From NCBI GenBank assembly GCA_035647835.1, contig DASRMS010000227.1, forward strand, positions 1 to 21,634: DNA of 21,634 nucleotides. Direction: 5' to 3'. Origin of the DNA: UBA9865 sp035647835 (lineage in GTDB: Bacteria > Bacillota > Dethiobacteria > Dethiobacterales > Dethiobacteraceae). Shown piece after piece: positions 7,121-15,167 of this stretch; position 1 is the stretch's first letter, and the number at the start of each line of letters is the position of its first letter. The notes under the pieces are model-generated. The model was not told the DNA's origin and did not search any database. It saw only the letters and a list, made by a program, of their open reading frames with translations. The position numbers and the translations under genes were made by a program.

Positions 7121-8116
7121 ATGAAAGATGAAAATTGGCAAGAGCAGATTTTACCACTTTTACCGCCGCAGCTGCGAGCTATTTTTACGAGCCTGCCAGC
7201 TGCCTTGGCAGCTAGCCTGGAGGAAATTCGGCTGCGGGCTGGACAACCTTTGATGGTGCAGAGCGGGCGAGGTGAAGTGTGGCTGGGGCTAGCTGGTCCT
7301 GTGACGGCCTTAGGCGAGAGCTGCCGGATTACGGCAGCTGATTTGCAGCACATTTTGCTGCAGATGACTGAATACTCGCTTTATGCGCGGGATGAGGAAT
7401 TAAAAAGGGGCTACTTGGCGCTGCCAGGCGGCCACCGTGCCGGTTTTGCGGGGCGGGTGGTGATGGAAGGTAACCAAGTTAAATTGCTGCGCGATATTAA
7501 TGCGCTGAATATTCGCATTGCACGGCAATTTAAGGGGGCTGCCTTAAAAATACTGCCCCATGTCTACTGTGACAAGACGCAAAGAGTACGGCATACTTTA
7601 CTAGTTTCGGCACCGCAGGCGGGGAAAACCACTATGCTGCGTGATTTAGCCAGGCTGCTGGCCAATGGTGATCAACAAAAGGGACGGCCGGGTTTTAAAG
7701 TGGGGATAGTGGACGAGCGTTCGGAATTAGCCGGTTGTTTTAGAGGTGAGCCGCAATTAGATGTTGGTGTACGCAGCGATATTTTAGATGGCTGTACCAA
7801 GGCTGAGGGCATGATGATGCTGGTCCGTTCCATGTCACCGCAGGTGATTGTCACAGATGAGCTGGGCAGAGCTGAAGATGCTCGCGCGGTGGAAGAAGCG
7901 GTGAATACGGGCGCAAGTATTTTGGCCACAGCGCACGGACAAAATGCAAGAGAACTCATAAGAAGGCCGAGCTTAGCATATCTATTGGAGAACGGATTAT
8001 TTGAGCGGGTGATAGTGTTGTCCCGACGCCATGGGCCGGGTACTGTGGAAGATATTTACACGGGACATTCTTTGCAAGAGTGGTTACGTGCCGGGAGGGA
8101 GTGCAATGTGGATTAA
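7121..8116 (+). CDS. spoIIIAA: Stage III sporulation protein AA
   Basis: The cytoplasmic secretion-type ATPase of the SpoIIIA-SpoIIQ channel, which links mother cell and forespore during engulfment. Length is 331 aa, slightly above the Bacillus subtilis protein (about 307). The central PilT/GspE-like ATPase domain carries the Walker A motif APQAGKTT at about residues 164-171 and a Walker B motif VIVTDELG further on. The N-terminal part, with the LEEIRLRAGQPLMV stretch, is characteristic of the family. A GTG at 7112 is in frame, but AGGGGTG at 7108-7114 positions ATG 7121 as the start. The stop overlaps spoIIIAB by 11 bases. Confidence 0.96.
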   Translation: MKDENWQEQILPLLPPQLRAIFTSLPAALAASLEEIRLRAGQPLMVQSGRGEVWLGLAGPVTALGESCRITAADLQHILLQMTEYSLYARDEELKRGYLALPGGHRAGFAGRVVMEGNQVKLLRDINALNIRIARQFKGAALKILPHVYCDKTQRVRHTLLVSAPQAGKTTMLRDLARLLANGDQQKGRPGFKVGIVDERSELAGCFRGEPQLDVGVRSDILDGCTKAEGMMMLVRSMSPQVIVTDELGRAEDARAVEEAVNTGASILATAHGQNARELIRRPSLAYLLENGLFERVIVLSRRHGPGTVEDIYTGHSLQEWLRAGRECNVD

Positions 8117-8630
8117 ATGGCTGGGGGCCGTTTTGATTCTGGCGGCAGCCCTGATGTGGGGCAATTTACAGGCTGCCAAATTACGTGCCCGCGTGCGCGA
8201 ACTGGAAGAGTTCAGACTGGCCTTACGCTTATTGGCAGCAGAAATTGGCTACACGGCTACACCCTTGCCGCGCGCTTTAGAGCAAGTTGGTAAACGTCTC
8301 GGCAACCAGGGGGTGCAGGCTTTCTTGGCGGCGGTCCGCCAGCAGCTGCAGGATCCGCAGACTGCTGATGCTTCAACTGCCTGGTTGGCTGCCGTGCACA
8401 GTGTCAAGCCGCTGCTGTGCTTAACACCAGAGGATTGGGCGGTGGTGGCACGGGCCTCGGCAGGCTTAGGCGGCTTGGGACGAGATGACCAGCTGAAACA
8501 ATTGGCGGCCGCGGAAACGCAGCTTGCTGCCCAGGCGGTTGAGGCCGCGGCACTGTGTGCTAGTAATGAGAAGATGTGGCGTTATTTAGGAGCGTTGTCG
8601 GGCTTAACGGTCGTAATTCTGCTTCTCTAA
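8106..8630 (+). CDS. spoIIIAB: Stage III sporulation protein AB
   Basis: A 174-residue GspF-like membrane protein of the mother-cell/forespore channel, close to the family's usual 171 residues. It has an N-terminal membrane segment (WLGAVLILAAALMWG), a long helical middle with ELEEFRLALRLLAAEIGYTATPLPRAL, and a C-terminal membrane segment (YLGALSGLTVVILLL). The open frame extends upstream into spoIIIAA. ATG 8106 gives the correct N terminus and sits behind GGGAG. It probably forms the inner-membrane platform contacted by SpoIIIAA (family knowledge). Confidence 0.94.
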   Translation: MWIKWLGAVLILAAALMWGNLQAAKLRARVRELEEFRLALRLLAAEIGYTATPLPRALEQVGKRLGNQGVQAFLAAVRQQLQDPQTADASTAWLAAVHSVKPLLCLTPEDWAVVARASAGLGGLGRDDQLKQLAAAETQLAAQAVEAAALCASNEKMWRYLGALSGLTVVILLL

Positions 8631-8660
8631 AAATCTCTGGTGTTGGAAGGAGAAAGTTGC

Positions 8661-8867
8661 ATGAATGGATTTAATGTAGATCTTATCTTTCGTATTGCTG
8701 GCATTGGCATATTTATTTCAGTACTTAATATTGTTTTAAAGCAGGCGGGAAAAGAGGAGCAGGCCCAAATGCTGACCCTAGGGGGCGTAGTAGTAGTGCT
8801 GTTGATGGTCATCCAACTCATCAATGAACTCTTCTCTAGCATCAAAACAATTTTTAACCTTTATTAG
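8661..8867 (+). CDS. spoIIIAC: Stage III sporulation protein AC
   Basis: A 68-residue protein with two membrane helices, the same length as in Bacillus subtilis. The RIAGIGIFISVLNIVLKQAGKEEQAQM segment is characteristic. An upstream in-frame start exists at 8640, but ggaaggag at 8645-8652 places ATG 8661 as the start. It works with SpoIIIAD as a small membrane component of the channel. Confidence 0.95.
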   Translation: MNGFNVDLIFRIAGIGIFISVLNIVLKQAGKEEQAQMLTLGGVVVVLLMVIQLINELFSSIKTIFNLY

Positions 8868-8912
8868 ATTGACAGTGGTAAGGGACACGTCAAAGCTGAA
8901 AGGGAGAGGCCA

Positions 8913-9299
8913 TTGGAAATCATTCAGATCGTTGCTTTTGCACTGATAGCTACATTCATGGTGGTGGTGGTGCGGGAAACAAAACCGGTCTATGCCATGC
9001 TGATTGCCGTGGCCGCTGGGGTAATTATCTTCCTGCGTGTGGCCGTCTACCTGTCCACAGTGCTCCAAATGTTATTGGATATGACTTTGCGGGCTAATAT
9101 TTCCTTGGTTTATTTAAATACATTGCTTAAAATCCTGGGCATTGCTTATCTGGCAGAGTTTGGCGCGCAAATCTGTCGTGATGCCGGTGAAAGTATTATT
9201 GCCGGCAAGGTGGAATTTGCCGGCAAAATGTTAATTTTGGTAATGGCCATGCCACTGTTAGTGGCGGTGTTGGAGACAATTATTAAATTTGTACCGTAG
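8913..9299 (+). CDS. spoIIIAD: Stage III sporulation protein AD
   Basis: A 128-residue, largely hydrophobic membrane protein with several helices and the conserved KILGIAYLAEFGAQICRDAGE block. The start is TTG 8913 behind aagggagagg; no ATG in frame would keep the N terminus. It lies 45 bases after spoIIIAC. It is related in topology to SpoIIIAC, and both belong to the membrane core of the channel. Confidence 0.95.
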   Translation: MEIIQIVAFALIATFMVVVVRETKPVYAMLIAVAAGVIIFLRVAVYLSTVLQMLLDMTLRANISLVYLNTLLKILGIAYLAEFGAQICRDAGESIIAGKVEFAGKMLILVMAMPLLVAVLETIIKFVP

Positions 9300-9306
9300 G
9301 TGGCAT

Positions 9307-10476
9307 ATGAAAAAAATTGGCACGGTTATTTTACTAACTTTATGCTTATGGCTGACCACCAGTCCGGTGCTGGCAAAACCAGCAACTGAACTGGTACAGC
9401 AGCAGGCACAAGAGCTGGAGATGACAGAAATTGAATCTTTCTGGGAGGAACTGCAGCGGGAGTCTGGTGAATATTTGCCGGACTTTACCTGGCACAACAT
9501 TCTTGAGTGGTTCCGCCCGGGAGAGGGACAAGGCTTGTCATTTTCAGAGATCATCAATGGTTTATGGCGCTTTATGTGGCGGGAGATTTATTTCAATTTA
9601 AATCTTTTGGCCAAGTTACTTTTTCTGGCCGTAATCGCGGCGCTGTTGAAGAACTTGGAAAAAGCGTTTGCCAATGATAGTATCTCTGCCCTTACCCAGG
9701 CGGTGGTTTATTTAGCACTGGTTTCCATTGCGATGCAAAGTTTTGCCGTGGCGATAGGCATTGGCCGGGATAGCGTCAATAACATGGTGGAATTAATTCT
9801 GGCCGTGATCCCCCTCTTGTTAGCATTACTGGCGTCTTTAGGCAGTTTTGCCTCTGCGGCTCTCTTTCGCCCCATCATTATTTTTGCGGTCAACTTTTTT
9901 GCGGCCTTGACGCGGGATGTCGTCTTCCCCTTGATTTTTCTCAACACCATTCTCTCTATTGTTAATTATTTTTCGCCCCGTGTGACTGTCAGTAAGCTGG
10001 CTGACTTACTGAAGAATAGTGCAGTTTGGACGATGGGGCTCTGCATGACGATCTTTACTGGTTTGATGTCCATCTATGGGGTGGCTTCCACGGTCGGTGA
10101 TGCTGTCAGTCTGCGGACGGCTAAATTTTTAACTAGTTCTTTCTTGCCTGTGGTTGGCGGTATGATTTCAGATGCTGTGGAAACGGTGGCCGGCGCTACT
10201 TTAATTTTAAAAAGTACAGTGCATATCGCCGGCATCCTGGTGCTCTTTTATCTCGTAGCTTTTCCCCTGATTAAAATTTTGGTGCTAGTCTTTATTTACA
10301 AATTGGCGGCTGCTTTAATTCAGCCGTTGGGGGAGACCAGCCTCTGTGATTCGCTGAATACATTAGGAAATTGTTTGGCTTTAGTTTTTGCTGCTGTGGC
10401 TGTGGTGAGTGTGATTTTCTATTTTGCGCTTACTGTGATCTCCGGCGCTGGTAATGCTTCGTTTATGTTAAGGTAG
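9307..10476 (+). CDS. spoIIIAE: Stage III sporulation protein AE
   Basis: The large polytopic membrane protein of the channel, 389 aa. A cleavable-looking signal peptide (MKKIGTVILLTLCLWLTTSPVLA, cut before KPA) is followed by a short soluble region (to about residue 90) and then seven or so membrane segments. ATG 9307 is preferred over an upstream start at 9289 because it yields the clean signal peptide and has GGTGG just upstream. The reading frame is intact and of normal length (about 399 in Bacillus subtilis). Confidence 0.95.
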   Translation: MKKIGTVILLTLCLWLTTSPVLAKPATELVQQQAQELEMTEIESFWEELQRESGEYLPDFTWHNILEWFRPGEGQGLSFSEIINGLWRFMWREIYFNLNLLAKLLFLAVIAALLKNLEKAFANDSISALTQAVVYLALVSIAMQSFAVAIGIGRDSVNNMVELILAVIPLLLALLASLGSFASAALFRPIIIFAVNFFAALTRDVVFPLIFLNTILSIVNYFSPRVTVSKLADLLKNSAVWTMGLCMTIFTGLMSIYGVASTVGDAVSLRTAKFLTSSFLPVVGGMISDAVETVAGATLILKSTVHIAGILVLFYLVAFPLIKILVLVFIYKLAAALIQPLGETSLCDSLNTLGNCLALVFAAVAVVSVIFYFALTVISGAGNASFMLR

Positions 10477-10484
10477 GTGAGACT

Positions 10485-11081
10485 GTGCTAGCTGTTTTAT
10501 CAGAAGTGGTGCGTAATATTGTGATCTTGATTGTTTTAGTGACGATCTTGGAGATGATGCTGCCCCGCAAAGAGTTTCGACCATTTGTAAATATGGTGGT
10601 AGGTTTGGTGTTGATGCTGATGCTCTTGGCACCCTTGCGTTCACTTTTGCAGCTGCCAGGCTTGCTAGACCCGGTGGTGGAAATGCGTGATGCCTTGACA
10701 GAAGAAACTATCGCCAGACAGCAGGCAGAGATTGAGCAAATGAATTGGGATTTGACGCTGGTACGGTATCGGCAGCTGGTCGAAGAAAAAGTGGCGCAGC
10801 TCTTGCGGGAGGCTGATTTAGAGATTGTCAGCATGGACCTGCAGGTGGAGGAGGATGTTAATCATTTAGAGTTTGGTGTGCCGCGGCAAATTAGCGTGGT
10901 GGCACAGCCGCTGCAGCCGCCAGCGGGGTTGATTGAGCCAGTTGAGCCAATTGAGGTAGGGATTGGGGAGGGGGAACTGGTGCCCGGGGGCGGTGTATAT
11001 GAAGCAGAGTTTGCTGCCCAGATCGCGGCAGCACTAGGAATTTCGGCGGAGCTTGTGCAAGTGCGGGTAATTTATCACTGA
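10485..11081 (+). CDS. spoIIIAF: Stage III sporulation protein AF
   Basis: A 198-residue protein with two N-terminal membrane helices (about 5-24 and 34-54) and a soluble C-terminal region rich in acidic residues and Val. The start is GTG 10485 behind aggtaggtga. The N-terminal EVVRNIVILIVLVTILEMMLP and FVNMVVGLVLMLMLL stretches are characteristic. The soluble part is probably a ring-building-motif domain on the engulfed side (family knowledge). Confidence 0.93.
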   Translation: MLAVLSEVVRNIVILIVLVTILEMMLPRKEFRPFVNMVVGLVLMLMLLAPLRSLLQLPGLLDPVVEMRDALTEETIARQQAEIEQMNWDLTLVRYRQLVEEKVAQLLREADLEIVSMDLQVEEDVNHLEFGVPRQISVVAQPLQPPAGLIEPVEPIEVGIGEGELVPGGGVYEAEFAAQIAAALGISAELVQVRVIYH

Positions 11082-11094
11082 GGGGGTGTGTGTA

Positions 11095-11697
11095 GTGAGT
11101 GAACAATTTTGGCAGCGCGTATTAGATAAAGTGCAGGGCAGGGGGGACAAGGACGGCAAAAAACAGTATTCTACCTGGTTCATTGTGGCATTAGTGGCTG
11201 TCGGCATTTATTTTATGTACATTAGTGCCATGCCGGATAAAAGTTCAGGCGAGCAGCCGCTGATTCAGCCGGGTGGAGGCGCGGCAGTAACTAGCTTTAA
11301 AAGTGATTATAAAGATCAGGTAGAGCGGCAGTTAAGTGCAGAATTACAAAGTGTTAAGGGTGTAGACGCTGTGCGGGTCTTCGTCACCCTAGCCAGTGGG
11401 TCAGAATATGAATATATTCACAATCAGGAAACCACTAACCGCAAGACTGAAGAAGAGGATAGCGGCGGCGGCAACCGGATTATTGAAGAAGAAACCACCA
11501 AAACACAAGCTGTCATGCAGCAGACAGGCTCCGGTCAACAGGCAGTAGTTGTGCGAGAAAAGACACCGGAGATTGCCGGCGTGTTAGTAACAGTTAAAGG
11601 TGATGGCAGTGCTCGGTTATTAGAAGATGTGACGCTCGCGGTCAGAGCGGCCCTATATTTACCCGCGCATCGGGTTAAAGTATTGGAAATGGAGTAG
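11095..11697 (+). CDS. spoIIIAG: Stage III sporulation protein AG
   Basis: A 200-residue single-pass protein whose soluble domain forms the large ring of the channel. The membrane helix is at about 27-45 (WFIVALVAVGIYFMYISA). A ring-building-motif region follows with VERQLSAELQSVKGVDAVRVFVTL and the insertion typical of SpoIIIAG. It ends with the VAGV-like segment PEIAGVLVTVKGDG...VTLAVRAALYLPAHRVKVLEM. GTG 11095 is chosen over GTG 11086 because the G5 run at 11082-11086 is its ribosome site. Confidence 0.95.
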   Translation: MSEQFWQRVLDKVQGRGDKDGKKQYSTWFIVALVAVGIYFMYISAMPDKSSGEQPLIQPGGGAAVTSFKSDYKDQVERQLSAELQSVKGVDAVRVFVTLASGSEYEYIHNQETTNRKTEEEDSGGGNRIIEEETTKTQAVMQQTGSGQQAVVVREKTPEIAGVLVTVKGDGSARLLEDVTLAVRAALYLPAHRVKVLEME

Positions 11698-11711
11698 GAG
11701 GAGGGGAAGGC

Positions 11712-12344
11712 ATGGAGAGGGAAACTTCAAGAAAAGTAACGACAATTGTCTTGTTGGTGTTGGCCTTGGCGGCGGTGTGGTATGCTAAACAATTTCAGAA
11801 TGACCGGATAGATATTGTTGATCCAGCAAAGCAGTCAGAAACGGAAGATCCGCTTGGTCAGGGGGAGCCAGCAGCTGAGGAAGAACCAGGAACGGGTGAA
11901 GGGGAGAATGAAGGCGATAGTGAGGGTGACAGTGAAGAGACGACAGCGCCCGTGGTCACCGCTCCGGAAAGCATGGGTTTAGAAAGTTATGAAGCATATT
12001 TTGTGGAGTACCGCCTGCAGCGCGACCGTATTCGTGCAAGTGAAGTAGAAATGTTCAACACCATGATTGAGAATCCCAATGTTAGTGCCGAGGCGAAGAA
12101 AGAAGCGGAAGCGCAGCTCTTAAGCTTGATAGAACGGATGGAAAAGGAACTAATGGTGGAGAACATGTTAAAGGCGCAAGGCTTTAAAGATGCAGTCTTT
12201 TTCATTAAAGACGGCAAAGCCCATGCGGTGGTAAAAGCAGCTAAACTAGATCAAACACAATTTATGCAAATCGCCGAAGTAGTCAACAGTGTGACTGGTC
12301 TCAGCATGGATGATATCTCTGTGGTGGAGCATGGCGGCTCATAA
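11712..12344 (+). CDS. spoIIIAH: Stage III sporulation protein AH
   Basis: The mother-cell partner of forespore SpoIIQ, 210 aa. A membrane helix at about residues 9-25 is followed by a long acidic, low-complexity linker (about 40-85, rich in Glu, Gly and Asp). A YscJ/FliF-like domain then starts near YEAYFVEYRLQRDRIRASEVEM and ends with VNSVTGLSMDDISVVEHG. The ribosome site is aggagg ahead of ATG 11712. The acidic linker is longer than I would expect and may vary between relatives. It is the last gene of the spoIIIA operon; no clear terminator follows. Confidence 0.94.
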   Translation: MERETSRKVTTIVLLVLALAAVWYAKQFQNDRIDIVDPAKQSETEDPLGQGEPAAEEEPGTGEGENEGDSEGDSEETTAPVVTAPESMGLESYEAYFVEYRLQRDRIRASEVEMFNTMIENPNVSAEAKKEAEAQLLSLIERMEKELMVENMLKAQGFKDAVFFIKDGKAHAVVKAAKLDQTQFMQIAEVVNSVTGLSMDDISVVEHGGS

Positions 12345-12369
12345 CAGGAAAATTGCTGCTAACATGGAA

Positions 12370-12398
12370 TTGTATTGCACAAGAATCTTTGGTATAAT
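12370..12398 (+). promoter_or_regulatory. Extended -10 sigma-A promoter for asp23
   Basis: A perfect TATAAT at 12393-12398 is preceded by TGG (extended -10), and TTGTAT lies 17 bases upstream. It is in the 97-base gap between spoIIIAH and asp23, so the second half of the gene string can be transcribed outside sporulation. Confidence 0.75.
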
Positions 12399-12405
12399 AT
12401 TCAAT

Positions 12406-12424
12406 ATTACAGCATGGCTGTAAT
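12406..12424. promoter_or_regulatory. Inverted repeat just downstream of the asp23 promoter
   Basis: ATTACAGC / GCTGTAAT with a 3-base spacer starts 8 bases after the -10 box, at or next to the expected transcription start. It could be an operator or a 5'-end hairpin; nothing in the window identifies a binding protein. Confidence 0.5.
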
Positions 12425-12441
12425 CAAGGGAGGTGTATTTT

Positions 12442-12843
12442 TTGTCAGCGGAGGAAGAATTCATACCGACAGAACTGGGAACAATTAAAATTGCCGATGA
12501 CGTCGTGGCGATTATTGCCGGACTGGCAGCTACTGAGGTCGAGGGCGTCGCTGGCATGAGTGGTGGCTTGGCTGGCGGTATTGCCGACATGCTGGGCAAA
12601 CGTAATCTTGCTAAAGGTGTTAAAGTAGAAGTTAGCAATCAACAGGCCCTTATCGATATATTCATCATTGTTAAGTTTGGTGCTCGCATTCCTGATGTGG
12701 CCTGGAAGATCCAAGAAAGTGTAAAAAAAGCTATTGAATCAATGACGGGATTAAAAACGGCAAGTGTGAATGTGCATGTGCAGGGTGTAAGTTTTGATAC
12801 GGCTAAAGGGGAAGAGCAAGAGGAAGATCTGCAAATCCGTTAA
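12442..12843 (+). CDS. Asp23/Gls24 family envelope stress protein
   Basis: A 133-residue soluble Asp23 (alkaline shock protein 23) family protein. Typical features are LGTIKIADDVVAIIAGLAATEVEGVAGMSGG near the N terminus and VKVEVSNQQALIDIFIIVKFGARIPDVAWKIQESVKKAIESMTGL in the middle. It is probably anchored at the membrane by the AmaP-like protein encoded next. The upstream in-frame GTG at 12433 lies inside the ribosome site gggaggtg, so TTG 12442 is the likely start. It has its own promoter. Confidence 0.93.
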   Translation: MSAEEEFIPTELGTIKIADDVVAIIAGLAATEVEGVAGMSGGLAGGIADMLGKRNLAKGVKVEVSNQQALIDIFIIVKFGARIPDVAWKIQESVKKAIESMTGLKTASVNVHVQGVSFDTAKGEEQEEDLQIR

Positions 12844-12852
12844 GCTACTTAA

Positions 12853-12882
12853 GTTAAGCCCCTGTTTGTGCAGGGGCTTAAC
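12853..12882 (+). other. Strong 12-bp hairpin without a T tract, between asp23 and amaP
   Basis: GTTAAGCCCCTG / CAGGGGCTTAAC with a 6-nt loop is a perfect stem, but gtcataca follows instead of T residues. It may reduce or process the transcript after asp23 rather than terminate it fully. Confidence 0.7.
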
Positions 12883-12926
12883 GTCATACAGACTACTGCA
12901 TAGCGCGAAAGGAGATGTGGAAACCT

Positions 12927-13460
12927 ATGAATACGCGCGAAAGACTATATTTAGTGATCTTTGCTGTACTCCTCAGCGCTATGGCGGTGCTGGTGGGGGG
13001 GGCTGCCCTTTCACTTTATCCGCTGGAAGTTTTGCAGGATACAGTGGGGGCAGTTTATGGTCATTTAGAGTATGCCATTCTGGCCGTGCTGCTGCTGGCC
13101 TTAGCCGTCTGGGCATTTTTAACCAGTGTGCGCCGCAAGAACACTGTAGAATCATTAGCGCAGCCTGGACCACTTGGTGAAGTGAGTATTAGCTTTAAAG
13201 CGATTGAGAATTTAGTGCTTAAAGCTACCCGTAATGTTAATGGGGTCAGAGATATCAAAACACGCATCGTTTACACCGAGTCGGGTTTAGTCATCTACTT
13301 GCGGGCCACTACCTTGCCGGATGAAAAGATTCCTGAGCTGACAGCAGGACTGCAAGCAGCTGTCAAGGAATATGTGGAAAGCTCCACCGGCAGCACAGTG
13401 GCAGAAATCAAGGTTTTGATTGAGAATGTGGTGACTGACACGATTAAGGCTACCCGTTAG
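12927..13460 (+). CDS. amaP: Asp23 membrane anchor, AmaP-like
   Basis: A 177-residue protein with two N-terminal membrane helices (about 6-28 and 47-68) and a C-terminal cytoplasmic domain related to Asp23 itself (VSISFKAIENLVLKATRNVNGVRDIKTRIV). This is the layout of AmaP, which tethers Asp23 to the membrane in Staphylococcus. An upstream ATG at 12915 overlaps the ribosome site, so ATG 12927 is used. It is followed 16 bases later by the DUF2273 protein, the third standard member of the set. Confidence 0.88.
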   Translation: MNTRERLYLVIFAVLLSAMAVLVGGAALSLYPLEVLQDTVGAVYGHLEYAILAVLLLALAVWAFLTSVRRKNTVESLAQPGPLGEVSISFKAIENLVLKATRNVNGVRDIKTRIVYTESGLVIYLRATTLPDEKIPELTAGLQAAVKEYVESSTGSTVAEIKVLIENVVTDTIKATR

Positions 13461-13476
13461 GAAAGAAGGTGTAAAC

Positions 13477-13698
13477 GTGCCTGCGAAAACATTGCGGCAA
13501 TTTATTGTTGAACACTGGGGGAAAATACTCGGTGGCGCCCTGGGACTGATTGTAGGTTTATGTATTCTATTATTGGGCTTTTGGCGTAGCGTACTGCTAT
13601 TTTTATGTATCGCTGTAGGTGTTTACCTGGGACGTTTATTTGATCGTCATGAAGGGATCCAAGGAATTTTACAGCGCATATGGCCTGATAACGACTGA
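13477..13698 (+). CDS. DUF2273 small membrane protein
   Basis: A 73-residue protein with two adjacent membrane helices (about 16-36 and 37-52) and a polar tail (GRLFDRHEGIQGILQRIW). It matches the DUF2273 family that accompanies asp23-amaP in many Firmicutes. The start is GTG 13477 behind gaaagaaggtg. Its biochemical role is unknown; its company suggests envelope stress or cell-envelope homeostasis. Confidence 0.88.
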   Translation: MPAKTLRQFIVEHWGKILGGALGLIVGLCILLLGFWRSVLLFLCIAVGVYLGRLFDRHEGIQGILQRIWPDND

Positions 13699-13711
13699 CT
13701 GGAGTGTGCTT

Positions 13712-14131
13712 ATGAGCCGACGTGCGGCAAGAGAAGTTGCCTTTAAAACATTATTTCAATATGAACAAGGTAAAAATAGTATTGAACCTAGTCTGTCAGA
13801 GCTGCTGACCGAGAGCGGTTTAAATCCTCAGTCGGCACTCTTTGCCAGAGAGCTGGTCAACGGTACGGTGGACAAGCAGGAGGAAATTGACCAGACGATT
13901 AGCCCGTATTTACAGAACTGGCAATTGGAACGCCTAGCGGCTGTTGACCGTAGTGTCCTGCGCTTGGCAGCTTTCGAATTGTTATATCGTGAAGATATTC
14001 CCCCTGCCGTTTCTATTAACGAAGCACTAGAGTTATGTAAAGCTTACAGCGGTGAAGAGTCGGCCAAGTTTCTTAATGGAGTTTTGGACAAGCTGGCCCA
14101 CACTAAAGGCGGCAGCAAGGAGGAAAACTAG
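13712..14131 (+). CDS. nusB: Transcription antitermination factor NusB
   Basis: A 139-residue all-helical RNA-binding protein that joins NusE (S10) on boxA of rRNA leaders. The N-terminal MSRRAAREVAFKTLFQYEQG, the LVNGTVDKQEEIDQTISPYLQNWQLERLAAVDRSVLRLAAFELLY core and the SINEALELCKAYSGEESAKFLNGVLDKL end are typical. The open frame extends upstream, but ATG 13712 behind GGAG gives the standard N terminus. The stop shares one base with the next start. Confidence 0.97.
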   Translation: MSRRAAREVAFKTLFQYEQGKNSIEPSLSELLTESGLNPQSALFARELVNGTVDKQEEIDQTISPYLQNWQLERLAAVDRSVLRLAAFELLYREDIPPAVSINEALELCKAYSGEESAKFLNGVLDKLAHTKGGSKEEN

Positions 14132-15084
14132 TGTTTTTAGGCCTCGATACATCATGTTATACTACGTCCCTGGCTGTCATTGACACGCAGGGACGTTTGC
14201 TTTCTGAAGCACGACAGCTGCTAAAAGTGCCCCAGGGTGAGCGAGGCTTGCGCCAAGCAAATGGGGTCTGGCAGCACCTGCAGAACTTACCACAACTGGC
14301 GCAACAGCTCCAGACAGAGATAGGTCCTCTGCGGCTGCAGGCGGTGGCGGCTTCCAGCCAGCCGCGGCCAGTGGCTGGCTCCTATATGCCTGTCTTTATG
14401 GCTGGCCTTTCCTTGGCCCGGAGTCTGGCGGCGCTGGCTGGAGTACCGTGTATAGAGCTTTCTCATCAGGAGGGGCATCTCTGGGCAGGGCTGTGGTCGG
14501 CCAAGGTCCGCTGGGATGATTTTTATGCGCTGCATGTTTCCGGTGGTACGACGGAGTTGTTGTCTGTCAAGCAGGCTGAACGCCTGCAGATTGTGGAGCT
14601 GGGTGGTTCAGCTGACCTCCAGGCCGGCCAATTTATTGACCGTGTCGGCGTGGCTATGGGGTTTTCCTTCCCCGCTGGTCCGCAGTTAGAGGCCTTAGCC
14701 CAAACGGCCGGTGGGGAGATTGCCCAGGTACCGGTGTCGGTACAGGGGTTTAATATGTCTTTTTCGGGTCCGGAAAGTCATGTACAGCGGCTGCTGGCGG
14801 GCGGCTCTGTCAACCAGGCAGCAGTGGCGCGTGGGGTAGAACTTTGTATTGCTGAATCACTGCGGCGGGTCATCATTAATGCCCGTCAGCAGCAGGGCGA
14901 AAAACCCGTACTTTTGGTCGGCGGGGTCATGGCCAACAAATTTATCCGCACATTTTTAGCAGAACAACTGGATGGTCACTGTGCTTTCGCTCAGCCCCGC
15001 TTTGCCGGGGATAATGCTGTCGGGGCGGCACTTTATGCGCAGCAGGCCGGCAAGAAGATTAAGCTTGCTAACAGGAAAAGGTAA
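14131..15084 (+). CDS. TsaD/Kae1-like ATPase paralogue
   Basis: A 317-residue ASKHA-fold protein of the TsaD (Kae1, formerly O-sialoglycoprotein endopeptidase) family. The family ATP-site and metal motifs are visible: GLDTSCYTTS near the N terminus, HQEGH (H112 and H116, the metal-binding HxxxH), SGGTTELL at about 137, DRVGVAMGFSFPAG, GGVMANKFIR and PRFAGDNAVGAALYA. It is shorter than true TsaD (about 340), and many TsaD positions between the motifs differ. Its place between nusB and xseA is seen in many Clostridia, which normally also carry a separate tsaD elsewhere. Whether it makes t6A is therefore doubtful. The start is GTG behind aaggagg. Confidence 0.8.
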   Translation: MFLGLDTSCYTTSLAVIDTQGRLLSEARQLLKVPQGERGLRQANGVWQHLQNLPQLAQQLQTEIGPLRLQAVAASSQPRPVAGSYMPVFMAGLSLARSLAALAGVPCIELSHQEGHLWAGLWSAKVRWDDFYALHVSGGTTELLSVKQAERLQIVELGGSADLQAGQFIDRVGVAMGFSFPAGPQLEALAQTAGGEIAQVPVSVQGFNMSFSGPESHVQRLLAGGSVNQAAVARGVELCIAESLRRVIINARQQQGEKPVLLVGGVMANKFIRTFLAEQLDGHCAFAQPRFAGDNAVGAALYAQQAGKKIKLANRKR

Positions 15085-15167
15085 AGAGCATCACGAATAT
15101 AAACAAAATACCAGTGAGAAATTCAAGCAGGTAATAAATAATAGAGTAGTGGAGTGTTGTAAGTTAG

